A stretch of DNA of 64,000 nucleotides, taken from NCBI GenBank assembly GCA_002270465.1, contig NQOF01000005.1, positions 349,507 to 413,506 on the forward strand, given 5' to 3'. Below are positions 17,555-26,071 of the stretch, piece by piece (position 1 is the stretch's first letter; each line of letters begins with the position of its first letter). Source of the stretch: Blautia hominis (GTDB taxonomy: Bacteria > Bacillota > Clostridia > Lachnospirales > Lachnospiraceae). A program made the translations under genes and the position numbers. The notes under the pieces were generated by a model that was not told the origin of the DNA, did no database searches, and worked only from the letters and a program-made list of their open reading frames with translations.

Positions 17555-18913
17555 TTACTCATGGACTGCCTGCCCATGTTTTTTCTCCAGCGCTGTCCTG
17601 ATTTCCGGCATGTATTTCTCCACATCCATCAAAAGAACTGCCACCAGAAGGCAAACGCTCAAAATAGCCCCCAGCCATCCAAACGCAAATTTGATCCCGG
17701 ATACCGCTGCCGCAGACTGAACCGCCGCTGCCCCATTATATCCAAATGCCGCCAGTATCCATCCGGTAAGACCGGAGCCAAGGCCAATACCGATCTTAGA
17801 CCCCACACTCTGGCTGGAGCTGATCAGTCCTTCTGTACGGATGCCGAATTTCCACTCACCGTAATCTGTAATGTCTGCAATAAAAGCATAGATGCCCGCA
17901 AAAATAGGGCTGATGCCGATAGACCTCAAAATAGTCCCCGCCAGTACCAGGCTCCGGTTCCCATCTGCCAGCCCAAGCACCACAAAACCAATGATCATCA
18001 ATACAATTCCTGCCAGCATAAACTGACGCTTTCCGAACTTTTTAGACAGGGCCGGCATGAACAGCAGAATGGCCAGACCGGGAATCTGTCCGATACTCAT
18101 AAGCGTTGTCATAAACATAGGGTCTCCCACTACATTATTACAATAGAATATCATGGAAGCAATAGCGTTGGCATTTACAACCAGTGTAAGGATACCCACA
18201 AAGATAATGATAAAGAAATACTTGTTTTTCAGGATCACAGGAACCGCATCCTTAAAAGGCACTTCTTTTGTCTTCACTTTACCGGTGGCGGCGTCAATGC
18301 CAACGTGTTCTTTTACACCGAAAAATGTGATCAGTATCAGGATGCAGGCCGCGATTCCCAGGATAACCGACGTCACAGACCACCCGTATTTCAGGACAAG
18401 CCCTGTGGTCACGGAACCAACCACTATACCTGCCAGATTGTTCATAATGGAGCTTACGGCGCTGGTGGTTGTACGGTCCTCATAGTCCAAAGTCATCCGT
18501 GCCAGCAGTGCAGAGTGCGCAATACCGAAAATAGTATAGACAATACAGTTCAGGAAAATATAAGTAAGGTATGCATACACCAGTTTCCCTGTATCAGAAA
18601 ATCCCATAGGCATATTCAGGATCAGGATCATGCCAACTGCCATAAGAGGACCTGCGAGAAGCAGCCATGGCCTTGCTTTTCCCCATCTGGTATTGGTCTT
18701 ATCCACAATACCCCCCATTATAATATCCGTGATCCCGTCAAGCACCCGGCTGATCAGAAACATTGTGCTGACTGCCGCAGCGCCCATAAGCGCAGTATCG
18801 GTGTAGTAGGACAGCAGAAAACTGGCAAGAATGGTACTCATCACATTGCCGCCCCCGGCTCCACACCCATACAAAATTTTCGTTATCATAGGTGTCTTTC
18901 TGTTCTCATCCAT
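17555..18913 (-). CDS. GPH-family sugar:cation symporter (MelB type)
   Basis: A 452-residue transporter with about twelve membrane helices of the glycoside-pentoside-hexuronide group. The N-terminal YGCGAGGGNVMSTILASFLLSYYTD and DGITDIIMGGIVDKTNTRWGKARPW motifs are diagnostic, including the cation-site Asp in the second. GGAGGAG precedes the start. It is transcribed between an AraC regulator and the tannase-like esterase, so it probably imports the esterase substrate, perhaps a galloylated or other acylated glycoside. The true substrate is not readable. Confidence 0.9.
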   Translation of the reverse strand: MDENRKTPMITKILYGCGAGGGNVMSTILASFLLSYYTDTALMGAAAVSTMFLISRVLDGITDIIMGGIVDKTNTRWGKARPWLLLAGPLMAVGMILILNMPMGFSDTGKLVYAYLTYIFLNCIVYTIFGIAHSALLARMTLDYEDRTTTSAVSSIMNNLAGIVVGSVTTGLVLKYGWSVTSVILGIAACILILITFFGVKEHVGIDAATGKVKTKEVPFKDAVPVILKNKYFFIIIFVGILTLVVNANAIASMIFYCNNVVGDPMFMTTLMSIGQIPGLAILLFMPALSKKFGKRQFMLAGIVLMIIGFVVLGLADGNRSLVLAGTILRSIGISPIFAGIYAFIADITDYGEWKFGIRTEGLISSSQSVGSKIGIGLGSGLTGWILAAFGYNGAAAVQSAAAVSGIKFAFGWLGAILSVCLLVAVLLMDVEKYMPEIRTALEKKHGQAVHE

Positions 18914-18994
18914 GATAAAAACTCCTCCTTCGTTTTGATAAGATTAATTTATCACAGATAAAAGACACTCTCATTGCCTCAGTTATCTTAAAAA

Positions 18995-19861
18995 TTACGT
19001 TAAATTATCCTGTTTCTTACTGTACTGGCGGTATTGCTTGGGAGTGGTGCCGTAATATTGCTTGAAGGTATTGATAAATCCTCTTGCGTCCCCGAATCCA
19101 TGCCCCAGGGCGATCTCCATAATGGTTTTGTCTGTATTGACCAACTCTTCGTATGCCATTTTGACCCTGAATCTGCGCACGTACTCCTGAAAAGTGAGGC
19201 CTGTATTTTCCCTGAAAAATCTGGCAAAGTACTCCTTTGTAAAATAAAAACGCTGCGCCACATCCTTCTGCCTGATACGCTCTGTGTAATGGGCCGACAC
19301 ATAATTCATGATCCCCCTCAGACGTTCCTGGTTCTTCTGTTTGTTGATTGGCATGGCTTCCTCTTTCGGCGCCAGTCCGTCCCTTGCCAGAAGATACATG
19401 ATCTCGTAGATCCGGCTGGATATGAGCAGGCTGTTTATCTGCTCAGGCCTGCTGTAAAGCTCTGCCGTCTCTGTCATGAGGCTTATGATCTTTTCTCTGT
19501 CCAGGGACTCTGTGACGCAGAAATATTTATCCTGATAATCCGGTATCATAGCGTCCACCAGCTCCCTTCTAAGCAGAAGTACAATGGCCTGCCTTTTCCC
19601 CTCCTCCTCCTGTCCGGGATAAACCTTGTGAAGGCTCTGGGAGTTTACAACGGTAATATCACCCGGATGCGAGAAGAACCTCTTTCCATCCACATAATGC
19701 TCTGCTGTACCACTGATCTTACAGACGATCTCAACCTCCGGATGCCAATGTTCAAGTATAATGCCCGTGCCCGGCTTTCCACCCTCTATCACTTCCACCT
19801 TGTACGGTCGATTACTCCTGTAATCCACAATCTGACAGATACCCTCAGCCCCCATGCTCAT
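18995..19861 (-). CDS. AraC family transcriptional regulator
   Basis: A 288-residue regulator for the symporter/esterase genes that follow it. The N-terminal cupin sensor shows LEHWHPEVEIVCKISGTAEHYVDGKRFFSHPGDITVVNSQSLHKV. The C-terminal double helix-turn-helix shows IRQKDVAQRFYFTKEYFARFFRENTGLTF and MEIALGHGFGDARGFINTFKQYYGTTPKQYR. Start choice is uncertain among GTG 19864, ATG 19861 and ATG 19855; no strong ribosome site discriminates them. It lies 81 bases upstream of the symporter gene. Confidence 0.87.
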   Translation of the reverse strand: MSMGAEGICQIVDYRSNRPYKVEVIEGGKPGTGIILEHWHPEVEIVCKISGTAEHYVDGKRFFSHPGDITVVNSQSLHKVYPGQEEEGKRQAIVLLLRRELVDAMIPDYQDKYFCVTESLDREKIISLMTETAELYSRPEQINSLLISSRIYEIMYLLARDGLAPKEEAMPINKQKNQERLRGIMNYVSAHYTERIRQKDVAQRFYFTKEYFARFFRENTGLTFQEYVRRFRVKMAYEELVNTDKTIMEIALGHGFGDARGFINTFKQYYGTTPKQYRQYSKKQDNLT

Positions 19862-19972
19862 CACCCCAATGCATATTATCCAATATCTCGCTTTCTCCTT
19901 AATATTTTAGAGGCTGCTGCACGCAAAATCAATTCTTTTTCCCTTCCAAATGATTCCCAGCCGGAATGAAAA

Positions 19973-20007
19973 GACAGCCGGAGTCCCTCATGGGTCCTCC
20001 GGCTGTC
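19973..20007 (-). terminator. Terminator of the first ABC/FtsX module
   Basis: GACAGCCGGAG (19973-19983) and CTCCGGCTGTC (19997-20007) form a perfect 11-bp stem. On the minus strand it is followed by TTTTCATT. It lies just after the permease stop. Confidence 0.85.
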
Positions 20008-20011
20008 CTAT

Positions 20012-22540
20012 TTACTCAACTTCCCTAAGCTGTTCCACAACACTTCCCTTGTTCCAAACCTTATCCACAACCGCAGAGATGATCACTGACAGCAGAAGAC
20101 AGATCAGAGCGGTAACAATAGCAGGAAGGATGATAAAATGATATTTTGCAAACCAGAACCCACTTGCAAAACTTTTCACCAGCGTCAGCGATACTACGGC
20201 ACTGATGGCAACTCCTGCCATCCCTGCCAGGACTGCATATATGATCCCTTCATACACAAATAACTTCTTGAGCTGTTTCCTGGTCATTCCGATGCTTCTC
20301 ATGGATGCGAATTCCCGCTGTCTTGCGATAGCTCCTGTAAAGATCACATTGATCAGGTTCAGGACACCGATGATCCCCAGGATCAATGCTACGATCATCC
20401 CCACCGCATTGTATGTCCCCTGCATCTCCGCGAACTCCTCCTCCGCAGTGAGCCTTGACTGCAGGGCCAGCCCGCTGTCCTGTGTAAAATCCTCCATATA
20501 GGAATTGATACTGTCAAAGTAACCGTCCTCAACATCAAACAGACAGTGTATTGGGTCCTGGTTCTCCGGGAACATCTCCCGGAAAACGGATTCTGAAAAG
20601 GTAATAGCCTCATAACCGCCTGCGCTGTAGGACATGTTCAGAGAGTTTAACGTACCGATGACAGCCATCACTGTATATTCTTTCATCTCCCCCTCTATTT
20701 CCACCTCTATGACATCCCCAGCGTGAAGCTCCTGTATCTCATACCCATATTCGCCCCTGTCACTCAAAGATCCGTTTGCAACAACGTAATCCCCTGTACA
20801 AAGCTTTTCATAGTCAATGGTCCCCTCTATGAGCTTTGCTCTTTTAAAGGCATTTTCATCAAATCCATATAACATTCTGTTTCTGTCAAATTCCATTATG
20901 TCATCAGGTGTGGTCTCTCCATTTATCTTTACTAATTTCCCGCAATCCTCTCTGCCCTCTGTGAGCTGCTGCTCCGGAAGCATCCTTACATATACCTGTG
21001 TAAAATCTTTTATTCCCTCCAGCGCTTTCAGTTCCTGCGCTTCCTTCTGAGGAACCACCTTCAGATAATCCTCTGTCACGGATTTCAGAAAATTTCCGCT
21101 CCGCACATCAAAATCCGCTGCTGTCTCATGCTGCACATACGCCTCTTTATCCATACTTTCTGTAAAGTTTAAGACACTGTTCAGCAGAATCACACTCAGG
21201 CATATGGATAAAATAACCAATACTGTTTTGCCTTTATTTCTCCCAAGATTAGCGCCTGCCATCTGCAGAATGCGGTTTTTGGAATCCATGCCTTTCTTCT
21301 GTTTCTTCTTTCCGCTTTTGGCACCGTGATATTTTAAAGCCTCCACCGGAGAGATCTTTCCTGCGATCTTTCCGGGTCTGCTGCAGCTTATCCTCACCGT
21401 GAGGAGTGTAAATGCCGCCGCAAATAACCATACCCATAGATTCGGCTTAATAAAGATGGTATCACTGTAAGACGTACTTGCCATGACCAGGGGAAGAAGG
21501 GCATTTCCCAGCAGCCATCCCAGAATGAGGCCCACAGGAACGCCTACCAAAGAAAGCATCATTCCCTGACGGTTTACCATATACCGGATTTGTTTCGGTG
21601 AGGTACCGATGGTCTTAAGCTGCCCGTATAAACGGATATCTTTTTCAATAGAGATCTTAAAAATATTATAGATGATAAGATATCCTGCCAGCAGAATAAG
21701 AATGACCCCTAAAGCCATTGTGATCATTGTCTGCCCGGAATCCATTGACTTTGTCTCATAGACCGGGTTGGTATTGTGTATTATAAATCCCTCTTCCCCG
21801 CGCTGGGCCTCAGGATCGTAACCCATTTTCTCTACTAATTTGTCCAGATTTTCCTTTATATCCTTTTCTGACGGAAAGGTTCCCCTGACTGCATATGCGT
21901 TTTTCTCCAGCTCCGCATATTCCGGGCTGAGATCCTTTACGGTTTTCTCCACAAAACCTTCCGTAACCATCATGACGGAGCGCTGTTCGTGTTTCATGCC
22001 TTTCCAGATTCCGCACACAGTCATCTCTGCTTCTTTTATTCCTTCCATCGTCTCATATTCCAATGTGAAGGATGTGCCGGTTTCATTTGGAAGTCCCAGA
22101 AGTTCCAGGACCACAGAATCACAGGCTATTTCATTATCTTTCTCCGGGTAATGCCCCTTTTCCAGATCCATAAAACTATTTTCTACATTTGTCCGGTCAA
22201 GCCATCCGATGGAGACCATTATACTATTTAATTCCTTATTAACAGCGTTTGCAACATATCTCTCCATACCTGCCGTTGAAAAAGCAGAATCCTGCACCAG
22301 ACTTTCTGCTTCCTCCTGGGACAGATTTTTGATGGACACCATGAACCGCGTCCCGGCCTGGCGCAGCATCTGCTCCTTCATGGATACCTGCGTTCCCTGT
22401 GCCACTGTGGCAAGTGCCGTAAACAATACTGCCGTGAGGATAATAGCCAGAACAGCTATGACATTCCTGTTTCTATTGGCTTTCAGACAGTTATTGGACA
22501 GGGTCTTGATAAATTTTCTGTTATTATTATTCAGCATCAT
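20012..22540 (-). CDS. ABC transporter permease, FtsX/MacB family (module 1)
   Basis: An 842-residue permease with an N-terminal helix (about 26-46) and a large extracytoplasmic domain. A cluster of three helices follows from about residue 270, then a fourth helix near 435-455. A second extracytoplasmic domain and three C-terminal helices (from about 710) complete it. Two FtsX cores are recognisable, for example KLFVYEGIIYAVLAGMAGVAISA. Such proteins pair with a LolD-like ATPase to expel or sense antimicrobial peptides, or to act on the envelope. AGGAGG lies eight bases before the ATG. It is the last gene of a regulator-kinase-ATPase-permease set, and a paralogue lies at 54887-57469. Confidence 0.9.
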   Translation of the reverse strand: MMLNNNNRKFIKTLSNNCLKANRNRNVIAVLAIILTAVLFTALATVAQGTQVSMKEQMLRQAGTRFMVSIKNLSQEEAESLVQDSAFSTAGMERYVANAVNKELNSIMVSIGWLDRTNVENSFMDLEKGHYPEKDNEIACDSVVLELLGLPNETGTSFTLEYETMEGIKEAEMTVCGIWKGMKHEQRSVMMVTEGFVEKTVKDLSPEYAELEKNAYAVRGTFPSEKDIKENLDKLVEKMGYDPEAQRGEEGFIIHNTNPVYETKSMDSGQTMITMALGVILILLAGYLIIYNIFKISIEKDIRLYGQLKTIGTSPKQIRYMVNRQGMMLSLVGVPVGLILGWLLGNALLPLVMASTSYSDTIFIKPNLWVWLFAAAFTLLTVRISCSRPGKIAGKISPVEALKYHGAKSGKKKQKKGMDSKNRILQMAGANLGRNKGKTVLVILSICLSVILLNSVLNFTESMDKEAYVQHETAADFDVRSGNFLKSVTEDYLKVVPQKEAQELKALEGIKDFTQVYVRMLPEQQLTEGREDCGKLVKINGETTPDDIMEFDRNRMLYGFDENAFKRAKLIEGTIDYEKLCTGDYVVANGSLSDRGEYGYEIQELHAGDVIEVEIEGEMKEYTVMAVIGTLNSLNMSYSAGGYEAITFSESVFREMFPENQDPIHCLFDVEDGYFDSINSYMEDFTQDSGLALQSRLTAEEEFAEMQGTYNAVGMIVALILGIIGVLNLINVIFTGAIARQREFASMRSIGMTRKQLKKLFVYEGIIYAVLAGMAGVAISAVVSLTLVKSFASGFWFAKYHFIILPAIVTALICLLLSVIISAVVDKVWNKGSVVEQLREVE

Positions 22541-22552
22541 AGCCCTATCCTC

Positions 22553-23236
22553 CTAAATATCTTCTTTTCTTTCTACAATTTTTCCATCTTCGATATGGAT
22601 CATACGGTCCGCGATCTGGGCCAGTTCCGGGTTGTGGGTGATCATAACCAGTGTCTGGCCAAACTCTGTGCTGGTCATTTTCAAAAGCTGCATAACCTCC
22701 AGGGATGTTTTGGAATCCAGATTTCCCGTTGGTTCATCTGCCAGGATGATAGCCGGCTTGCTTGCCAGCGCCCTTGCAATGGCTACCCTCTGCTGCTGGC
22801 CTCCGGAGAGGTTGTTTGGAAGATTATCCAGCTTTTCCTCCAGGTGGAGCAGATGTATGATCTCCTCTACATAAGTCTTGTCAACCGTACTGCCGTCCAG
22901 CTCTATGGGAAGCACGATATTCTGATACACATTCAAGATCGGTACCAGATTATAATTCTGAAACACAAACCCAATATTTCTTCTGCGGAATACTGTGAGC
23001 TGTTCATCGTTCATTCTGCCGATTTCCTTGCCCCTGATCTTTACACTTCCGGAACTGGGAATGTCCAATCCGCCCAGCATATTCAGCAGTGTGGATTTTC
23101 CGCTTCCGCTTGTTCCTATGATTGATACGAATTCTCCCCGTTCCACTTTCACATCTATGCCGTCCAGCGCTTTCGTGATATTCGGCTCCTGTCCGTAGTA
23201 TTTCTTCAGATTTTTTGTCTCTAAAATATATTCCAT
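22553..23236 (-). CDS. ABC transporter ATP-binding protein, LolD/SalX type (module 1)
   Basis: A 227-residue ATPase with Walker [10 protein letters not shown], signature LSGGQQQR, Walker [14 protein letters not shown] and switch His MITHN. The ADEPTGNLD form is typical of MacB/BceA-like exporters. The start at 23236 gives the normal N-terminus MEYILETKNLKKYYG; the longer reading from 23272 adds twelve residues outside the family. The permease gene follows after 12 bases. Its own promoter is likely at 23263-23290, so it may be transcribed apart from the upstream kinase. Confidence 0.92.
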   Translation of the reverse strand: MEYILETKNLKKYYGQEPNITKALDGIDVKVERGEFVSIIGTSGSGKSTLLNMLGGLDIPSSGSVKIRGKEIGRMNDEQLTVFRRRNIGFVFQNYNLVPILNVYQNIVLPIELDGSTVDKTYVEEIIHLLHLEEKLDNLPNNLSGGQQQRVAIARALASKPAIILADEPTGNLDSKTSLEVMQLLKMTSTEFGQTLVMITHNPELAQIADRMIHIEDGKIVERKEDI

Positions 23237-23262
23237 TCTTTTTTCCTGCCTTTCCTTTGATG

Positions 23263-23290
23263 AATATAGCATACAAAAAGATTATCTCAA
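23263..23290 (-). promoter_or_regulatory. Candidate promoter of the module 1 ABC genes
   Basis: On the minus strand TTGAGA (23285-23290) and TATATT (23263-23268) are 16 bases apart. The -35 lies within the inverted repeat at 23279-23326, so a bound regulator or the terminator hairpin could influence it. Confidence 0.5.
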
Positions 23291-23326
23291 ACTCTTCTCA
23301 AAAAAGTAACAAGTTTGAGATAATCT
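23279..23326 (-). terminator. Large inverted repeat: terminator and possible operator
   Basis: Two perfect 14-base arms (AGATTATCTCAAAC at 23279-23292; its complement at 23313-23326) surround a 20-base loop and are followed on the minus strand by TTTTT. It works as an intrinsic terminator after the kinase gene. Because it also overlaps the next promoter, it may be a binding site for the module's response regulator. Confidence 0.75.
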
Positions 23327-23328
23327 CT

Positions 23329-24249
23329 CTACTGTGCCGTGGGCAGGTTGACATAAAATGTTGTGCCTTTCCCTGTTTTTGACCGCACCTCTATAAATCC
23401 TCTTTCCTTCATGACAATCTCCCGTGCCAGGTACAGACCGATCCCCACACCGTCCTGGTCTGCCACTTCCGGCTCGCGGTAAAAGCGCTTAAATATCTCC
23501 GTCAGCCGCGCTTCCTCAATCCCTTTTCCGTTATCCCTTATGCCTATGCGGACAAAAAAATCGGTTATCTGCGCTTTGATCTGTATTTTCCCTCCCTGTC
23601 CGGTATACTTTACCGCATTGTCCAAAATATTAAAGACTGCTTCCAGCGTCCACTTCTTATCAAATACTGCCCTCAGACCTTCGGCACATTCCATCTCTAT
23701 TTCAATCTGTTTAGCCTCCGCCTTCAGGGCAATGTCACAGACTGCCTGTTCCAGCAGCACACGGATGGGATTTTCTTTTGGCCGGACTTCCACAATACCC
23801 GTCTCCAGCCTGGACATCTTGATCATACTCTTCATGAGAAATTCCAGCTTGTCTGTCTGCCTCTGGGCCGCACCCAGAAACTGTTCTTTTTTCTCCTCAT
23901 CCAGATTCTTTTTCTGCAAAAGGCTGTGATACATCCTCACATTCGCAATGGGCGTTTTTACCTGATGGGAAATATCTGCAACTATGGTTTCAAGCTGCTG
24001 GCGCTGTATTTTATTTTCCCGGGACTTCTGGTCCAGTATCTCATACAGGCGGTGCATCTTGGAATGCAGCTTACCTGTCAGAGTGTCCTTCTCCTCCTGA
24101 AATACAAGGTCCGTACGGCCTGCGATCATGGCATCCAGGCAGTCACTCATTTGGCTTGTGTACTCAACAAGCCTTTTTCTCACTTTGATCATAATAAGTA
24201 TGGAGATCAAAAGGCAGATGAGGGAAAAGAGCAGGATCAATTTTTCCAT
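23329..24249 (-). CDS. Sensor histidine kinase (module 1)
   Basis: A 306-residue kinase with one clear membrane helix at the N-terminus (about residues 2-22) and almost no extracytoplasmic sensor. A HisKA domain has DISHQVKTPIANVRMYHSLL (phospho-His95), and an HATPase domain has NILDNAVKY, GIRDNGKGIEE and DGVGIGLYLAREI. Kinases of this shape usually sense through the ABC permease next door. The ATG at 24249 has AAGGGG upstream; a GTG at 24270 is the alternative. It overlaps the response-regulator gene by 13 bases. Confidence 0.9.
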   Translation of the reverse strand: MEKLILLFSLICLLISILIMIKVRKRLVEYTSQMSDCLDAMIAGRTDLVFQEEKDTLTGKLHSKMHRLYEILDQKSRENKIQRQQLETIVADISHQVKTPIANVRMYHSLLQKKNLDEEKKEQFLGAAQRQTDKLEFLMKSMIKMSRLETGIVEVRPKENPIRVLLEQAVCDIALKAEAKQIEIEMECAEGLRAVFDKKWTLEAVFNILDNAVKYTGQGGKIQIKAQITDFFVRIGIRDNGKGIEEARLTEIFKRFYREPEVADQDGVGIGLYLAREIVMKERGFIEVRSKTGKGTTFYVNLPTAQ

Positions 24250-24932
24250 TCTGTTTTCTTCCCCTTCCACTGATATCCCATACCGTACAGGGTCTTAATA
24301 TATGGGTGTTCTTCGGATTCAATCTTCTTGCGCAGTCTGTTGATATTCACAGCCACGGCATGTTCATCCACAAAATTCCCGGTACTGTCCCATACTTTTT
24401 CCAAAAGAAGGGTCTTTGTCATTACCCTCTCTGCATTGGCAATGAGAAGACGCAGGATCTTAAACTCTGTGGGCGTCATGGTCAGAGGCTCCCCGCCCAG
24501 GGATGCTGCCATGGCATCGAAATCTATCTTCAGATGCCCGTCATCATATTGGATCCGCTCGCCGCCGTCCGCAGCAGCCTTCCGCAGGGCTGCTTTGATC
24601 CTTCTGTGGAGTATGGGCATATTAAACGGCTTTGTGATATAGTCGTCCGCACCACAGTCAAATCCCTGCATTTCATCCCGGTCCATGTCCCTGGCTGTAA
24701 GGAAAATAATAGGGATGTCACGCTCCGACTTCACTGACCTGCAGAAGTCAAATCCGTCACCATCGGGCAGGTTTCCGTCCAGTAGGATCAGATCCACTTC
24801 CTTTTCACTGAGTATGGACATTCCATCACCAAGTGTCAGGGCGGAAAACACTTTGTAGTTTTCTGATTCCAGGTCATATGTAAGTCCTGTATTTAAATCT
24901 TTGTTATCTTCTATCAGTAGTATTCTCTTCAT
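24237..24932 (-). CDS. OmpR-family response regulator (module 1)
   Basis: A 231-residue regulator. The receiver domain has acidic residues Glu8/Asp9, phospho-acceptor Asp52 (LILLDGNLPDG) and Lys in DDYITKPF. The C-terminal winged helix runs from about residue 130 and includes TPTEFKILRLLIANAERVMTK and the VNINRLRKKIE recognition region. It should respond to the adjacent kinase and control the ABC genes at 20012-23236. A strong promoter lies at 24966-24994. Confidence 0.92.
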   Translation of the reverse strand: MKRILLIEDNKDLNTGLTYDLESENYKVFSALTLGDGMSILSEKEVDLILLDGNLPDGDGFDFCRSVKSERDIPIIFLTARDMDRDEMQGFDCGADDYITKPFNMPILHRRIKAALRKAAADGGERIQYDDGHLKIDFDAMAASLGGEPLTMTPTEFKILRLLIANAERVMTKTLLLEKVWDSTGNFVDEHAVAVNINRLRKKIESEEHPYIKTLYGMGYQWKGKKTEWKN

Positions 24933-24965
24933 TGATCAATACTCTCTCTTTTTAGGATTTTATGA

Positions 24966-24994
24966 AATATAGTATATCATTATCTCTTTGTAAA
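24966..24994 (-). promoter_or_regulatory. Sigma-A promoter of the module 1 regulator-kinase genes
   Basis: TTTACA (24989-24994) and TATATT (24966-24971) on the minus strand with an exact 17-base spacer, 34 bases upstream of the response-regulator start. Confidence 0.7.
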
Positions 24995-25073
24995 TCCTAT
25001 CCCTGAATCAAAGAAAACGGGATTCCGCTCCCATAAAGTACTTCTGCCCACAGGGAACTTGAAAGCGAAGTAT

Positions 25074-25540
25074 CTATATACCGTATTTTTCAAAGAGCTT
25101 TTTCTGATAATGCTGATCATAGACTGCCCTGGTAATTTCATCCTGCTTAGATTCTTCCAGTAAGATCTGTATCAGACGGTTTACCTTCCGTTCTCCCTGT
25201 GTGATTCCCTCGTCCCTTCCATCCCTGATCATTTCTTCAATTGCAGTACACATATCTACCACTTCCCCTTCCTGATCTTCAGTTTTTAATTCAGGGATGT
25301 TTAAAAACTTTGACAGTACCCATCCCCTTTTTTTGTCCATATGGCTGTAATACTCTTTATTTTCCTCAAGCGCAGCCTTCATGCCCTCCTTATCCTTCAT
25401 CAGCGTAGCATCTCCGGCCTGATCACCTGGAGTCCATTAAATAACGCACCGTTAAATAAGTCAGCAAACACCTCCTCATCAGACAGCACCTGACAGATAT
25501 CATCATCCTTTGACTCCAGCTTTACGTTGCCTTTATTCAT
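25074..25540 (-). pseudogene. Broken Rpn-family (PD-(D/E)XK) nuclease/transposase-like gene
   Basis: Two overlapping fragments are seen. The upstream one (25400-25540, 46 residues) begins MNKGNVKLESKDDDICQVL and continues DEEVFADLFNGALFNGLQVI, the classical N-terminus of Rpn/YhgA-like proteins. It ends at a TGA that overlaps the ATG of the second fragment (25074-25400, 108 residues). The second looks like the C-terminal tail of the same family, with the helix-rich GRDEGITQGERKVNRLIQILLEES part. The middle of the nuclease, where the catalytic residues sit, is missing. A normal relative is near 300 residues, so this is a deletion remnant. Confidence 0.72.
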
Positions 25541-25812
25541 CAACACTCCTTCCGGAATGGAAAAGCAGTGGTCTTATATCTCAAATATAAAATATTCAGC
25601 TTATTATATCAATTGTTAATTTGCACAAAATAAAAAACACCTGATAAAAGACAGCCTTTCATTCCCATATATTTAATTTTACACATTCTGGAATTTCCGG
25701 CTGAACCGCCGCAGATAAAATGAAATGTTATCCAGATGACAAGAGTATACTATCTTCTGTTTCTAATGTCAACCACAATATACTTCCTGCATACCTCGCA
25801 GACACATAAATT
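25541..25812. other. AT-rich gap without a gene
   Basis: No credible coding frame or RNA gene is seen between the broken Rpn gene and repeat A1. The stretch is AT-rich, and an incidental open frame that begins at 25736 runs into the repeat and is not a gene. Confidence 0.6.
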
Positions 25813-25942
25813 GTTACTGTACACAGGCCGCTGTACCGGGAGGCGTTTTCATGCCGGAAGCATGAAAATCCCGAGGCAGCCAGCACGATATGGTGCAGAA
25901 TGGGTCAGCGCAGTAAATGCGCAGACCTGCCTGAACTGTTAC
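25813..25942 (-). repeat. Repeat family A, copy A1
   Basis: A 130-bp element with ends GTTACTGTACA and its near complement ...AACTGTTAC. Its body, read on the minus strand, contains GCCTCGGGATTTTC and TTCCGGCATGAAAACGC, also found in copies A4 and A5. It lies in an intergenic region and carries false open frames. Confidence 0.85.
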
Positions 25943-25970
25943 ATAAATTTTGCTTACATGAACTCTGTTC

Positions 25971-26005
25971 AAAGGCAGGGCATCCATGACCGATACCCTG
26001 CCTTT
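25971..26005 (-). terminator. Hairpin downstream of the GH88 gene
   Basis: AAAGGCAGGG (25971-25980) pairs perfectly with CCCTGCCTTT (25996-26005). It lies 67 bases past the GH88 stop and probably ends or stabilises that transcript; the T-run is short. Confidence 0.6.
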
Positions 26006-26071
26006 CCTTGGCTACTCTTCTTATACCACAACATTCTCCTCCATTTTGATTATCCTTGCCCTTTTCTCATC

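Noticed and set aside
17561-18961. 466-codon plus-strand open frame opposite the GPH symporter
   Set aside because: Shadow of a clear transporter gene; composition (Cys, His, Asn, Gln rich) is that of an antisense frame.
25813-25942. Family A copies considered as CRISPR repeats
   Set aside because: Copies are kilobases apart, 130-161 bp long and not separated by regular spacers.
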